Source: Maritalea sp047634455
GTDB lineage: Bacteria > Pseudomonadota > Alphaproteobacteria > Rhizobiales > Devosiaceae
Direction: 5' to 3'
Length of the DNA stretch: 64,000 bases
Assembly (NCBI RefSeq): GCF_047634455.1
Contig: NZ_JBLIAI010000002.1
Location: 62,001-126,000, forward strand
Shown here: positions 54,581 through 63,415 of the stretch, piece by piece
Position numbering within the stretch: position 1 is the first letter of the stretch
Layout of the letters: each line of letters starts with the position of its first letter
The notes under the pieces: generated by a model
Told to the model about the DNA's origin: nothing
The model's input: only the letters and a program-made list of their open reading frames with translations
Database searches by the model: none
Translations under genes and position numbers: made by a program

Positions 54581-55420
54581 TTAGGCGTGGCTTTTGGCCG
54601 CGCCATCTCCGTCTTTTACGACTTTGCGAATAAGCTTTTCGCGCAACTCACGTTCAAGCATCAACTTTTTCTGGTAGCGGCTCTGAACAACATCGACGGC
54701 CACCATGACGAACAACACGAAGTAGAACGTGGTTTTCGCCATCGGCAACACATCATAACCAAACAGCTTGAGGTGTGCCAAATGTCCACCTTCTGACAAC
54801 AGCAATATTCCCACCAACAACAAGATAAACAGGCCCAGCACTTGGTACATCCGATTGCGATCTAAAAAGTCGGCCACATAATCCGACAAAACAATCATCA
54901 GGACGCCAGAGATGACAATCGCCAACGCCATCACCCAGAACACATCGGTCAAAGCAATCGAGGACAATACACTGTCAAATGAGAACACCATGTTCATCGC
55001 CACCAACCAAAAGATCGTCATCGCAACCGAACGCTTGCGCTTTCCATCTCCTTCGCTATGCAAATCATGCACTGAGATCATGTGAAATATCTCTTGAATT
55101 GCGGTGTAGATAATAAATCCACCGCCAAATAAAACGATGAACGCGTGCACATTCATCTGAGTTTCAATAATCCCCGGCAGATTCAACGAGAAAAACGGTG
55201 CTTGAAACAGTTCAATCACTTGTACCAACAAGAACAGCAGGATGATCCGCAAAAATATCGCCATGCCGATACCCCACCGACGCACAAATTGTTGCTTGGA
55301 AGCCTCCACACGTTTGGATTCAAGCGAAATATACAAAAGATTGTCAAAACCAAGCACGGCTTGCAACGCGACGAGCATTACAAGCGTGAGCCAGTTTTCC
55401 GCTGAGAATAAACTTTCCAT
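54581..55420 (-). CDS. TerC-family integral membrane protein
   Basis: Inner-membrane protein of 279 aa with seven or more helices. The start is ATG 55420, which has GGAG 6 nt upstream, not the GTG four codons earlier. TerC signature segments are VLGFDNLLYISL near residue 25 and NMVFSFDSVLSSIAL near residue 145, each placing an aspartate in a membrane helix. The C-terminal tail is charged. Family members are linked to tellurite resistance and to Mn/metal export or metallation of exported proteins (Alx, YkoY). It is convergent with nadB. No ter operon is nearby. Confidence 0.92.
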   Translation of the reverse strand: MESLFSAENWLTLVMLVALQAVLGFDNLLYISLESKRVEASKQQFVRRWGIGMAIFLRIILLFLLVQVIELFQAPFFSLNLPGIIETQMNVHAFIVLFGGGFIIYTAIQEIFHMISVHDLHSEGDGKRKRSVAMTIFWLVAMNMVFSFDSVLSSIALTDVFWVMALAIVISGVLMIVLSDYVADFLDRNRMYQVLGLFILLLVGILLLSEGGHLAHLKLFGYDVLPMAKTTFYFVLFVMVAVDVVQSRYQKKLMLERELREKLIRKVVKDGDGAAKSHA

Positions 55421-55582
55421 TAGTCGCTCCACCTATCAAACATGTTTGGAAAAAACTAATGCAGACAATCGAACGCAAACTCAACCCCCAAGCGAAAACT
55501 CAGTGCACAGCTTTGTCAAGAAGATGAACGTCCGTACGAACGCATGGGCTGCCAACTAAATTTCGCAAGGCTAGGAACGAAA

Positions 55583-55611
55583 GGGGCCGCGTCAGTCTCT
55601 GACGCGGCCCC
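55583..55611 (-). terminator. Terminator of the TRAP operon
   Basis: A perfect 12-bp GC-rich stem (GGGGCCGCGTCA / TGACGCGGCCCC) with a 5-nt loop and a short TTT on the minus strand. It lies about 26 bp after the TRAP large permease stop. Confidence 0.75.
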
Positions 55612-55636
55612 AATTTCACCGATAGCCCTTCGCCGC

Positions 55637-57016
55637 TTAGCCAGAAAACAAGGTTCTGGGCAACCAAGTCACAACGCTAGGGAATATCCACAGGATCGAC
55701 AATGCAACAATCTGAATGAGAATGAACGGCATCACCCCCGCATAAAGATCACTGGTCTTGAACTCCGCCGGTGCGACTCCCCGTAAATAGAACAGCGCAA
55801 ATCCAAATGGCGGCGTTAAGAAACTGGTTTGCAAATTAATCGCAATCATAATCCCCAGCCAAAGCGGATCATAGCCAAGGGCAATCAAAATTGGCCCAAC
55901 AATTGGCACAACTACATATATGATTTCAATGAAATCTAAGAAGAAGCCAAGGAAGAACATCAATAGCATGACAATCAGGAGTGCAGAGAACGCGCCGCCA
56001 GGCAAGTTGCGCAAAAACTCTGCGATCACATCATCACCGCCAAAGCCTTTGAAGACCGTTGAGAACAATCCGGCGCCAATAATGATCAAGAATACCATTG
56101 AGGACACTTTGACCGTTTCAAGACCTACTTCTTTGAAGAGCGAGAAATTGAACCGCTTTGCCCGCCAAGCCAAAACAGCAGCACCAACAGCGCCAACAGC
56201 CGCAGATTCCGTTGGCGTAGCGATGCCCGCCAAGATTGAGCCAAGCACCAAAATGATAAGAATAAGCGGTGGAGCGACAGCTTGTATCAATGTGCCAACT
56301 GTTGGCGCGTGAACGCTTTCGTCTTTCATTGATGGCACGTCTTCTGGGCGAATAATGGTGAGGATAAATATCCAAAGCAAATAAAGCCCAACGAGCAGCA
56401 AACCGGGGAACAGCGCACCCGCGAACAAATCAATTGCGGTTACGGGTTCGGGAGCCAAATTTCCTGTCAAAGCCGCAGCTTCTTCGTTCACGCCTTGCAA
56501 TATGTTGGCCAACAATACCAACACAATTGAGGGGGGAATGATCTGCCCCAACGTGCCGGAGGCACAAATAATGCCGCCAGCAACTTTGGGATTGTACCCC
56601 GCCTTAAGCATCACCGGCAGGCTCATCAGGCCCATCGTGACAACGGTTGCGCCAACAATGCCTGTCGAGGCTGCCAACAACGCACCAACAATGATTACGG
56701 AATAACCAAGACCACCGCGCACCTTGCCAAACAATTGCCCCATAGATTCAAGCAACTGCCCAGCAATATCCGATCGCTGGAGGATAACCCCCATATAGAC
56801 AAACAGCGGCACCGCCACTAGCGGCTCGTTCTTCATGGTTGAGAAAATCCGTGTCGGTGTCAGGTTCAAAAACACAAAGTTGAACAGATCCAATTGGTCG
56901 CCAATATAGGCAAAAATGATGGCCGAACCAGCAAGTGACAAGGCCACTGGAAATCCAAGGATCAACACAACAATGGTCACCCCGAACATTACAAAAGCTA
57001 AGATTTCTGGGGTCAT
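55637..57016 (-). CDS. TRAP transporter large permease, DctM family
   Basis: Inner-membrane protein of 459 aa with about 12-13 helices, the ion-coupled pump of a TRAP system. Features include the early segment GFPVALSLAGSAIIFAYIG, LAASTGIVGATVVTMGLMSLP (a DctM signature), and SGTLGQIIPPSIVLVLLAN with its membrane PP motif. The gene overlaps the small permease gene by 4 bp. The long middle loop (about 215-240) is typical of the subfamily that works with TakP-like binding proteins. Confidence 0.94.
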   Translation of the reverse strand: MTPEILAFVMFGVTIVVLILGFPVALSLAGSAIIFAYIGDQLDLFNFVFLNLTPTRIFSTMKNEPLVAVPLFVYMGVILQRSDIAGQLLESMGQLFGKVRGGLGYSVIIVGALLAASTGIVGATVVTMGLMSLPVMLKAGYNPKVAGGIICASGTLGQIIPPSIVLVLLANILQGVNEEAAALTGNLAPEPVTAIDLFAGALFPGLLLVGLYLLWIFILTIIRPEDVPSMKDESVHAPTVGTLIQAVAPPLILIILVLGSILAGIATPTESAAVGAVGAAVLAWRAKRFNFSLFKEVGLETVKVSSMVFLIIIGAGLFSTVFKGFGGDDVIAEFLRNLPGGAFSALLIVMLLMFFLGFFLDFIEIIYVVVPIVGPILIALGYDPLWLGIMIAINLQTSFLTPPFGFALFYLRGVAPAEFKTSDLYAGVMPFILIQIVALSILWIFPSVVTWLPRTLFSG

Positions 57017-57573
57017 ACTAATGGCTCATCTTCATCTTCTACTAAACGAACACGGTCGCCTGTAATGATTGTGTCCAGCGACCGCAATGCCAGGGACAAG
57101 AACTGCAGTCCAAGGACAATAGCTAGCGCCGGGATGGCTGCTTTCAACAGAAACAACGCGGGCAGTCCGCCAGCTTCTGGCGAAGTTTCCATTCGCGAAA
57201 ACGAGCGATAAAAGAAGTCAATTCCGCGGGAGTAAATCAGCCAAAGCACCGGAGCCGCTAAAAAGATCGACCCGAGCAAATTGACAAATGCTTTGTAGCG
57301 GTCGGACGCGCCAGAATAGATCAAGTCGATCCGTACATGCCCATCGTGCAAAAGCGTAAAGCCCGCCCCAAGCATAAAAACATACGCATGCATCCAGACA
57401 TAAGTCTCCTGCATCCACACATCGCCGGATGAAAACACGTACCGCAAAACAACAACCATGAAGACGTTTAGAACCAGCAGCAGCGCCAGCCAGGCCAACA
57501 CTTGGCCTACCATTTCATTGATACGATCAATGAGCCCCGCCACAAGTCTGATGCCAGTTATAAGCCCAGACAT
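57013..57573 (-). CDS. TRAP transporter small permease, DctQ family
   Basis: Membrane protein of 186 aa with four helices (about 20-45, 60-80, 100-120 and 142-165). Conserved DctQ segments are SGDVWMQETYVWMHAYVFMLGAGFTLLHDGHVRIDL, where the motif with R-x-D matches the family. It joins the large permease through a 4-bp overlap. It is separated from the upstream binding-protein gene by a hairpin terminator. Confidence 0.93.
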   Translation of the reverse strand: MSGLITGIRLVAGLIDRINEMVGQVLAWLALLLVLNVFMVVVLRYVFSSGDVWMQETYVWMHAYVFMLGAGFTLLHDGHVRIDLIYSGASDRYKAFVNLLGSIFLAAPVLWLIYSRGIDFFYRSFSRMETSPEAGGLPALFLLKAAIPALAIVLGLQFLSLALRSLDTIITGDRVRLVEDEDEPLV

Positions 57574-57614
57574 TATACTCCCCCCAAAGGAACATTTTTC
57601 TCACTATAGGGTAT

Positions 57615-57642
57615 AATAAAGGCGGGGCCAATCGACCCCGCC
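57615..57642 (-). terminator. Terminator/attenuator hairpin between TRAP binding protein and permeases
   Basis: On the minus strand GGCGGGG / CCCCGCC (7 bp, perfect) with an 8-nt loop is followed by TTTATTAT. It lies about 27 bp after the binding-protein stop and before the small permease start. It likely lowers permease expression relative to the binding protein. Confidence 0.7.
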
Positions 57643-57668
57643 AATACCTATTAAGCGCAAATCAAAAC

Positions 57669-58769
57669 TTAAATCGTTTTGAAAGGTGCTGATGTACGCG
57701 CATTCATGAACTTGCCTTCAGAAATGCCTGACCAATTCACCATGCCTTCACGGAACTCCACAAGGTTGTTGTAAAGTTTCGTCGCTTCGGGCGATTTGGC
57801 AGCCAAAGCTGACAAGACGTCTGGTGTACGTTCACCAATCGCTTGCAACAACTCGTCAGAATATGGTTTCAATTGAACGCCATGATCGTTCACGAGAACT
57901 TTCAAAGACGCGTTGTTGGCTGCTTGGAACCGTGAAAGAACAGCCAAGTTTGTAGCCATCGCAGCTTGTTCCACTGCAGCGCGTTGGGTATCATTAAGTG
58001 AATCCCATGCGCCTTTGTCAAAGAAGGCGTCAAGAACTGTGGCAGGCTCGTGCCATCCAGGATAATAATAATTCTTCACAACTTTAAAGAACCCAGCACC
58101 AAGGTCAGCCGCTGGGCCGATCCATTCTGTACCGTCAATCGCACCTGAAGTAAGCGCAGGCAACACATCAGAACCGGGCAACAGAACAACGTTCACACCG
58201 AATGTTTTCAAAACTTCGCCACCAAGACCAGGCATGCGGAATTTAAGACCGTCCAAGTCAGCAACTGTGTTGATGTCTTTTGCGTACCAACCGCCCATTT
58301 GGTTGCCTGAGTTACCCAATGGCAAGAACTTTAGACCCAAAGGATTATAGCTGGTTTCATCCGCAAGTTCGATGCCGCCACCATAATAGAACCAAGCGTT
58401 TTGCTCTTGTGCGTTCAAGCCGTAAGGCATAGCTGCAACAAAAGAAATCGCATCCGATTTACCTGCCCAGTAATAAGGAGCGCCGTAACCCATTTGGGCT
58501 GTGCCAGACTGAACCGCATCAAGCGCTTCAAGACCACCAACAAGTTCACCAGAGTGATAAAGTTTGATATCAAGGCTGCCCTCGGTCAAAACACCAACTG
58601 TTTTGGCGAAGTTCTCGTAAGCAGCGCCCAAAAGACCCGCTTTACCGAATGCCGAAACACCGATCCACTGTGTTTTGCCTTGTGATAGGGCTGGTGACGC
58701 CAAAGTTGCAGCGCCTGCAGCGCCTGCGACTGTTACACCAGCTTTTTTGAAAAACTCACGTCTTTTCAT
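57669..58769 (-). CDS. TRAP transporter substrate-binding protein, TakP-like (2-oxo acid type)
   Basis: Periplasmic DctP-family protein of 366 aa. The N-terminus MKRREFFKKAGVTVAGAAGAA looks like a Tat signal (RREFF), with cleavage near ALSQ. From memory the core closely follows TakP: GLNAQEQNAWFYYGGGIEL, NSGNQMGGWYAKDINTVADLDGLKFRMPGLGGEVLKTFG, GAIDGTEWIGPAADL and YYYPGWHEP. The arginine in KFRMPG is the usual carboxylate ligand of DctP proteins. TakP binds pyruvate and other 2-oxo acids, so those are the likely ligands (inference). A divergent cache-kinase system lies upstream. Confidence 0.9.
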   Translation of the reverse strand: MKRREFFKKAGVTVAGAAGAATLASPALSQGKTQWIGVSAFGKAGLLGAAYENFAKTVGVLTEGSLDIKLYHSGELVGGLEALDAVQSGTAQMGYGAPYYWAGKSDAISFVAAMPYGLNAQEQNAWFYYGGGIELADETSYNPLGLKFLPLGNSGNQMGGWYAKDINTVADLDGLKFRMPGLGGEVLKTFGVNVVLLPGSDVLPALTSGAIDGTEWIGPAADLGAGFFKVVKNYYYPGWHEPATVLDAFFDKGAWDSLNDTQRAAVEQAAMATNLAVLSRFQAANNASLKVLVNDHGVQLKPYSDELLQAIGERTPDVLSALAAKSPEATKLYNNLVEFREGMVNWSGISEGKFMNARTSAPFKTI

Positions 58770-59022
58770 TAATTCCTCCCAAAGAGATTATTTCAACCGC
58801 GGTGCGTCCTAGCGCACACGCAATCATCAACAAGGCCCATGCTCCCTTGCGTGCACCTTGACCCACAGTGCAGCCAATTTTTGCGCAACATTCAAGAACT
58901 ATTCCACTTCACTTGCGGTTATTGGGTACGTAAATCACCCAGATTCACCATTTTACCCACAATTACGGAGTGGGGCTTTTCAAAAAATGCTAGACTGGCT
59001 CAGATATTGACAGGGTTGCGTG

Positions 59023-60417
59023 ATGAAAATGACCTTTCGACAGCAAATTTTGGCACTTACAACGATACCGCTCTTGCTGGCCATTTTGGCCATCACAACC
59101 CTTGTGACTTGGCAATCGAGCCAATTGTCAAAAGACGGCATTCAAACTTTTGAGCAATCGATGCTTAGCGCCAAGCAAGCCGAATTGAAGAATTATATTG
59201 AGCTGGCCCTCACCGCTATTGGCCCCATATATGAAAATGCGGGTCCTGACGACGAGATCGCAAAAGAGCAAGTCAAGAAAATTTTAAATCGCCTCAGCTT
59301 TGGTGAAGACGGCTACTTTTATGTTTATCACTATGACGGCACCAATGTTGTGCATCCGCGCCAACCGTTTCGTGTCGGTAATAACTGGGCAGCGCATCCA
59401 GACGTAGCCGCCCTGCTCAATTACGCCAAAAATGGTGGCGGGTTTCATCGCTACATCTGGGAAAAGCCCTCATCCAGTGAAGTATCAGACAAAATGGGCT
59501 ATGCTGTTGGTTTGGACAAATGGCAATGGATGATCGGAACTGGCGCTTATATTGACGACATTTTGGCCCAAACCGAAGCCGCCAATCAAAGCCTGTCCAA
59601 CACGATAAACCAAACGTTTCTGCTGGTTGCTCTTATCACTGTACCCGCTGTGTTCTCTGTGTTTGGCACGGGCATCATTATGAATTTGCGCGAGCGCCGC
59701 CTCGCAGATTCAAAGCTCAAAGAACTCACACAACGTATTATGAATACGCAAGAAGAGGAACGTTCACGCATAGCGCGGGAACTGCATGACGGGATCAGCC
59801 AAAATATGGTCGGGGTGAGATATGTACTCGATTTGGCGGAGCGACAGGTGCGCGAAGGCAAAGACACCGCTCTTGCAACCATTGAGCGCGGTGCAGGTGC
59901 CTTAAACACCGCTATCAAAGAAGTGCGGCGTATTTCGCACGATCTACGGCCCGGACAACTAGACGATTTGGGCCTTAGCGCTGCATTAGAATCCTTGATC
60001 AACAATTTTGAAGAGCGCACTGAAATCGACGTGGATTTCGAAAGTGTAGCGTTCAAAAACGTACTGCCTTTCGACGCCAAAACAGCCATTTATCGTGTCG
60101 CCCAAGAGGCATTGAGTAACATTGAGCGACATTCGGCCGCTGATCACGTTAAATTGCAACTTAAAAGCACCAATGCGGGCCTTGAAATGGTGATCATCGA
60201 CAATGGGCGCGGTTTTCTAACCAAGCAAAATCCAAAACACAAAACCGTTGGCCCATCTGATGGATTAGGTTTACGTAACATGCAAGAACGTATGGAGCAC
60301 TTTAACGGCAGTTTGGACGTCTTATCGACCCCTAAGGGCACCAGGTTGGTGGCGCGCTTGCCGCGCTCCATTTATTTGACCAGTTCCAAAGAAACAACGG
60401 AGCTCCAAGGCGCATGA
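59023..60417 (+). CDS. Cache-domain sensor histidine kinase (NarL-type)
   Basis: Membrane kinase of 464 aa from ATG 59023, with AGGG 7 nt upstream. Helix 1 (about 9-31) and helix 2 (about 198-221) flank a periplasmic single-cache domain (sCache_2 type: GYFYVYHYDGTNVVHP and MGYAVGLDKWQWMIGTGAYIDDI). The cytoplasmic HisKA_3 dimerisation domain has His255 in RIARELHDGISQ, then an ATPase domain with DNGRGF and GLGLRNMQERM. sCache_2 domains commonly bind short carboxylates such as lactate or pyruvate. It is divergent from the TRAP operon, so it probably senses that transporter's substrate. Confidence 0.92.
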   Translation: MKMTFRQQILALTTIPLLLAILAITTLVTWQSSQLSKDGIQTFEQSMLSAKQAELKNYIELALTAIGPIYENAGPDDEIAKEQVKKILNRLSFGEDGYFYVYHYDGTNVVHPRQPFRVGNNWAAHPDVAALLNYAKNGGGFHRYIWEKPSSSEVSDKMGYAVGLDKWQWMIGTGAYIDDILAQTEAANQSLSNTINQTFLLVALITVPAVFSVFGTGIIMNLRERRLADSKLKELTQRIMNTQEEERSRIARELHDGISQNMVGVRYVLDLAERQVREGKDTALATIERGAGALNTAIKEVRRISHDLRPGQLDDLGLSAALESLINNFEERTEIDVDFESVAFKNVLPFDAKTAIYRVAQEALSNIERHSAADHVKLQLKSTNAGLEMVIIDNGRGFLTKQNPKHKTVGPSDGLGLRNMQERMEHFNGSLDVLSTPKGTRLVARLPRSIYLTSSKETTELQGA

Positions 60418-61049
60418 CCACACCCATCAAAGTCCTGCTCATCGATGACCATCCACTCGTCCTTGAGGGCATACGATCCGTTTTAGAAACCTATGACCAC
60501 ATCGAAGTGGTCGGAGCAGAACCCTCCGCAAAAGAAGGTCTCGCCGCCTCGAAAAAGAAGCTGCCAGATGTCGTATTAATGGACATCAATATGCCGGAAA
60601 TGAATGGCATTGACGCGATTGAACTGTTCAAAGATCAACTGCCCAACACAAAACTTTTGATGCTTTCTATGCACGACAGCCGCGAATATATCTCGACGTC
60701 AACAATGTACGGTGCGTCCGGTTATGTGCTCAAAGATGTATCCACTTCAGAAATTGTTACGGCAATTGAACGCGTTGCTGCTGGCGGTACATTCTTTTCG
60801 ACAGGCGTATCAGAAGTGCTTATGGGCGAAAAAAATGACGCAAGCGCCAATTCACTGCTGACCACAAGAGAGCAGGCTGTATTGCTGTTGGTCGCGGAAG
60901 GCAAGAGCAACAAAGATGTTGCAGCCAAGTTGGATATTTCAATTCGAACTGTCGAAACCCACCGCAAAAACATCAAAAAGAAACTCGGCATTTCAACAAC
61001 TGCTGGACTAACAAGATATGCCATTGCAAACGGGTTGCTTGACGCCTAA
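60414..61049 (+). CDS. NarL/LuxR-family response regulator
   Basis: Regulator of 211 aa, partner of the cache kinase. The receiver domain (about 5-120) has the acidic pair Asp11/Asp12 and phospho-acceptor Asp57 in VVLMDINMPEMNG. A LuxR-type helix-turn-helix follows (about 145-205: LLTTREQAVLLLVAEGKSNKDVAAKLDISIRTVETH). Its ATG overlaps the kinase stop by 4 bp. It is expected to activate the divergent TRAP genes, but no binding site was identified. Confidence 0.94.
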   Translation: MTTPIKVLLIDDHPLVLEGIRSVLETYDHIEVVGAEPSAKEGLAASKKKLPDVVLMDINMPEMNGIDAIELFKDQLPNTKLLMLSMHDSREYISTSTMYGASGYVLKDVSTSEIVTAIERVAAGGTFFSTGVSEVLMGEKNDASANSLLTTREQAVLLLVAEGKSNKDVAAKLDISIRTVETHRKNIKKKLGISTTAGLTRYAIANGLLDA

Positions 61050-61173
61050 ACTTACATAAATCCCCCCTACACCTGTCGTGGTTGTTTTGATCCCCCGACT
61101 TATTTATTAATCTTGCCAATTAATTTGTCTTACTTGGCGAGAGACTTTCAACTCGCTGCCTAAAGGAGTTGAT

Positions 61174-61482
61174 ATGAAGAAGCACGTGTTGTTCTTGTCC
61201 ACACTACTGATCTCAAGCCTGTCCTTCGCCACCACAGCGTCTGCAAATGAAATTCGCATTTGGGATTCAAAAGATGAAACATATTTTGGCTATAGATCAC
61301 CATCCGAATGCTCCGGCAGTTGCAACAAGATTTTGGAAGAATGTGGTGGTTCGCCGCTCTATGTAGGTGGTTATGCCCACACCATGCTGTGGAAGGACTA
61401 CAATAGCGGTGGTACTATTTACGTGAAGCTGTTGGACGATAATGGCTACAAAATCCGCGATTTGTGCACAATGGGCAACTAA
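61174..61482 (+). CDS. Small secreted cysteine-containing protein of unknown function
   Basis: Protein of 102 aa. A signal peptide covers residues 1-24 (KKHVLFLSTLLISSLSFATTASA). The mature part is about 78 residues with four cysteines (SECSGSCNKILEEC and DLCTMGN), which could form two disulfides. Aromatic and glycine content is high (FGYRSP, YVGGYAHTMLWKDYNSGGTIYVKL). AAAGGAG precedes the ATG by 6 nt. I do not recognise the family. It has its own terminator and is convergent with the anti-sigma gene, so it is probably monocistronic. Confidence 0.75.
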   Translation: MKKHVLFLSTLLISSLSFATTASANEIRIWDSKDETYFGYRSPSECSGSCNKILEECGGSPLYVGGYAHTMLWKDYNSGGTIYVKLLDDNGYKIRDLCTMGN

Positions 61483-61520
61483 ACCACAGTACCGCTTAGA
61501 CACTAAATTATGCAATTTGG

Positions 61521-61550
61521 AAGAACCCTGTCAAACAACAAGGTTCTTTT
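61521..61550 (+). terminator. Terminator after the small secreted protein gene
   Basis: AAGAACC (61521-61527) pairs with GGTTCTT (61542-61548), followed by TT. The loop is 14 nt. It may also act on the minus strand after the anti-sigma gene. Confidence 0.55.
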
Positions 61551-61554
61551 GGGT

Positions 61555-62337
61555 TTAAACTTCTCGCCCTTGATATCCCAACCCAAGGCTGTCGCGCACT
61601 TTCAGTGCGATAGCTTTCAGTTTTTCATCGCTCATATTGCCAGTAACCGAAAAGGCGAGTTGTTCGTTTAACCACACACAAGTTGTATTGTCCTCGCCGT
61701 AAATGAACCAATATCCCAACTCATCCAATGATTGATTATGAGCTTGAACAAAAACTGACACTCTGTCCGCTGACGCGGTCTCATATGTCAACAGCGCGGC
61801 CGGTACTCCGCCTTGTCCCACCAGGCGCGCGCCAACAAACTGCAAATCAGAACTGGCCAAATCAGGTATCGACACGTTCACGCCAACACGTTTCTTCAGC
61901 CAAACTGTTGCTTGACCAAGATTGTCTTGATCAAACTCACCTGGCCGGTTCGCGTCTATCGCAAAAATTTCATGTGCCTCATTCGCCCAAGCCGCAACAC
62001 GCAGTTGATATTTTTCGTCCGGCCCAAATGGCAATTGCGACAGGCCCAATCCGCCACCAAAGCCTATGGCTAAAAGCAAACACGCCGCGAGTGCATACTT
62101 GGTCAGCTGCCGCCATCGTTGATTGTCATTTTTAGCAAGTGCAAGATTGGCTTGCAAGTGTTCTACATCCTCGTCCAACACAAATGCGTTCTTCAACGCA
62201 TCATCATTTTGCTGCCAATCCAAAACCCGTTGAGCTTCATCTGGGTTGTGAAGCAAATAGGTTTCAACCTGCACTCGGTCTTTGCGCGAGAGCTCACCGT
62301 CAACATATGCGACCAACAGATCATTGGAAATGTTCAT
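61555..62337 (-). CDS. Membrane-anchored anti-sigma factor
   Basis: Protein of 260 aa that should bind the sigma factor encoded just upstream. The N-terminal cytoplasmic domain (about 1-60) begins ISNDLLVAYVDGELSRKDRVQVETYLLHNPDEAQRV, typical of anti-sigma factors. One membrane helix lies at about 79-98 (YALAACLLLAIGFGGGLGL). The periplasmic part has about 160 residues, including GANRPGE-like segments and SASDRVSVFVQAHNQSLDELGYWF. No HxxxCxxC zinc site is seen, so it is not a canonical ZAS protein. Its ATG overlaps the sigma gene by 4 bp. Confidence 0.87.
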   Translation of the reverse strand: MNISNDLLVAYVDGELSRKDRVQVETYLLHNPDEAQRVLDWQQNDDALKNAFVLDEDVEHLQANLALAKNDNQRWRQLTKYALAACLLLAIGFGGGLGLSQLPFGPDEKYQLRVAAWANEAHEIFAIDANRPGEFDQDNLGQATVWLKKRVGVNVSIPDLASSDLQFVGARLVGQGGVPAALLTYETASADRVSVFVQAHNQSLDELGYWFIYGEDNTTCVWLNEQLAFSVTGNMSDEKLKAIALKVRDSLGLGYQGREV

Positions 62338-62831
62338 TCCGCACCGCCATTTGATTGTTCTACGCCATTTACGATGGACCGCAAATGGTCCCGAGCACGT
62401 GACAAACGCGACATGATCGTACCTTTTTGTACATTCAATATATCAGCTGTCTGGCTGTAGCTCAGCCCTTCAACGGCCACCAGCATCAACGTCTCCCGAT
62501 GTTCCTTGGACAGGAGCATCATTGCCGACCGCACGTCAGTCAGTTCCGCCGCAAAATGCTGTCGGGGTGGTTCAGAAAGATTATCCAATTCCTCAGCACC
62601 ACCCGCTGGTCGCTTTTGCGTGACCTGATTGCGATGCAAATTATGCATGATCTTGAACAACCATGCCCGCGGGTTGTTCGGTTGCCGAAAAAGCGACTTT
62701 TTTTTAATCGCCCGCTCCAAACAATCTTGCACCAAATCATCCGCACGATCTGGCGCACCCGTCAGGGTCTGCGCAAACCGATGCAACGCAGGCATATGAG
62801 ATACGAACTCATCCTCAAGCCGCAAGTTCAA
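62334..62831 (-). CDS. ECF-type RNA polymerase sigma factor
   Basis: Sigma-70 family member of 165 aa with regions 2 and 4 only. Region 2 (about 10-75): FVSHMPALHRFAQTLTGAPDRADDLVQDCLERAIKKKSLFRQPNNPRAWLFKIMHNLHR. Region 4 (about 105-155): LSKEHRETLMLVAVEGLSYSQTADILNVQKGTIMSRLSRARDHLRS. The start is TTG at 62831 with GGAG 6 nt upstream. It is co-translated with the anti-sigma gene, so the pair forms a cell-surface signalling module. Its target promoter was not found. Confidence 0.93.
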   Translation of the reverse strand: MNLRLEDEFVSHMPALHRFAQTLTGAPDRADDLVQDCLERAIKKKSLFRQPNNPRAWLFKIMHNLHRNQVTQKRPAGGAEELDNLSEPPRQHFAAELTDVRSAMMLLSKEHRETLMLVAVEGLSYSQTADILNVQKGTIMSRLSRARDHLRSIVNGVEQSNGGAE

Positions 62832-62930
62832 ATGATGCTCCGATCAATCAGGCGATCGCGCTTTCGACCGCGCCCCGCCCGACGGGCGAAGCGCCTTATT
62901 GCCATCACATCACGTGATGAAGGTCAATCA

Positions 62931-63326
62931 CTACATTGCAGGTTTGATCACATGCCAAACGCCGCCAACGCCATCGCCACTCACATCACCAGGTTCACTA
63001 TCGCCAACCCATAAGTAAAGCGGCGCGCCCTTATAGGCCCACATTTTTGTCCCATCTTTGCGCTCAATCATGGTGTAGTCACCCTCGGCGACATCATCAT
63101 CATCGGCAAATAATGGTGGCCATTTCTCAGCACAAGTATCGTAGCAGTTTGAAACGCCAACTGTATCCTTATCAAAGGTATAAAGCGTCATTTCATTCAT
63201 ATCGACAAGCACTTTACCCATCGAAGTGTCGCCTTGCATTACGGGGATGTGCTGCATCGCAAACGCACCACCTCCAATGGCAAAGGCTGCAACCGTCGCA
63301 ATCGTTATTTTCGAAATTATTGACAT
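62931..63326 (-). CDS. Secreted-repeat protein (PF03640-like, COG4315)
   Basis: Exported protein of 131 aa from ATG 63326, with GGGAG 6 nt upstream. A signal peptide covers residues 1-23 (SIISKITIATVAAFAIGGGAFA). Two copies of the secreted repeat follow: MGKVLVDMNEMTLYTFDKDTVGVSNCYDTCAEKWPPLFA and GTKMWAYKGAPLYLWVGDSEPGDVSGDGVGGVWHV. The two cysteines in NCYDTC are conserved. The function of the family is unknown. It lies between a membrane-protein gene and the ECF sigma gene, all on the minus strand, so it may belong to the sigma-controlled set. Confidence 0.88.
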   Translation of the reverse strand: MSIISKITIATVAAFAIGGGAFAMQHIPVMQGDTSMGKVLVDMNEMTLYTFDKDTVGVSNCYDTCAEKWPPLFADDDDVAEGDYTMIERKDGTKMWAYKGAPLYLWVGDSEPGDVSGDGVGGVWHVIKPAM

Positions 63327-63415
63327 TCTGATCTCCCTTGAATTGATCCAACAATAAGACAACAACTCAGAACCAGATTTATTCCCCGCAAATGCAAAAA
63401 AATCCAATGCACCCA

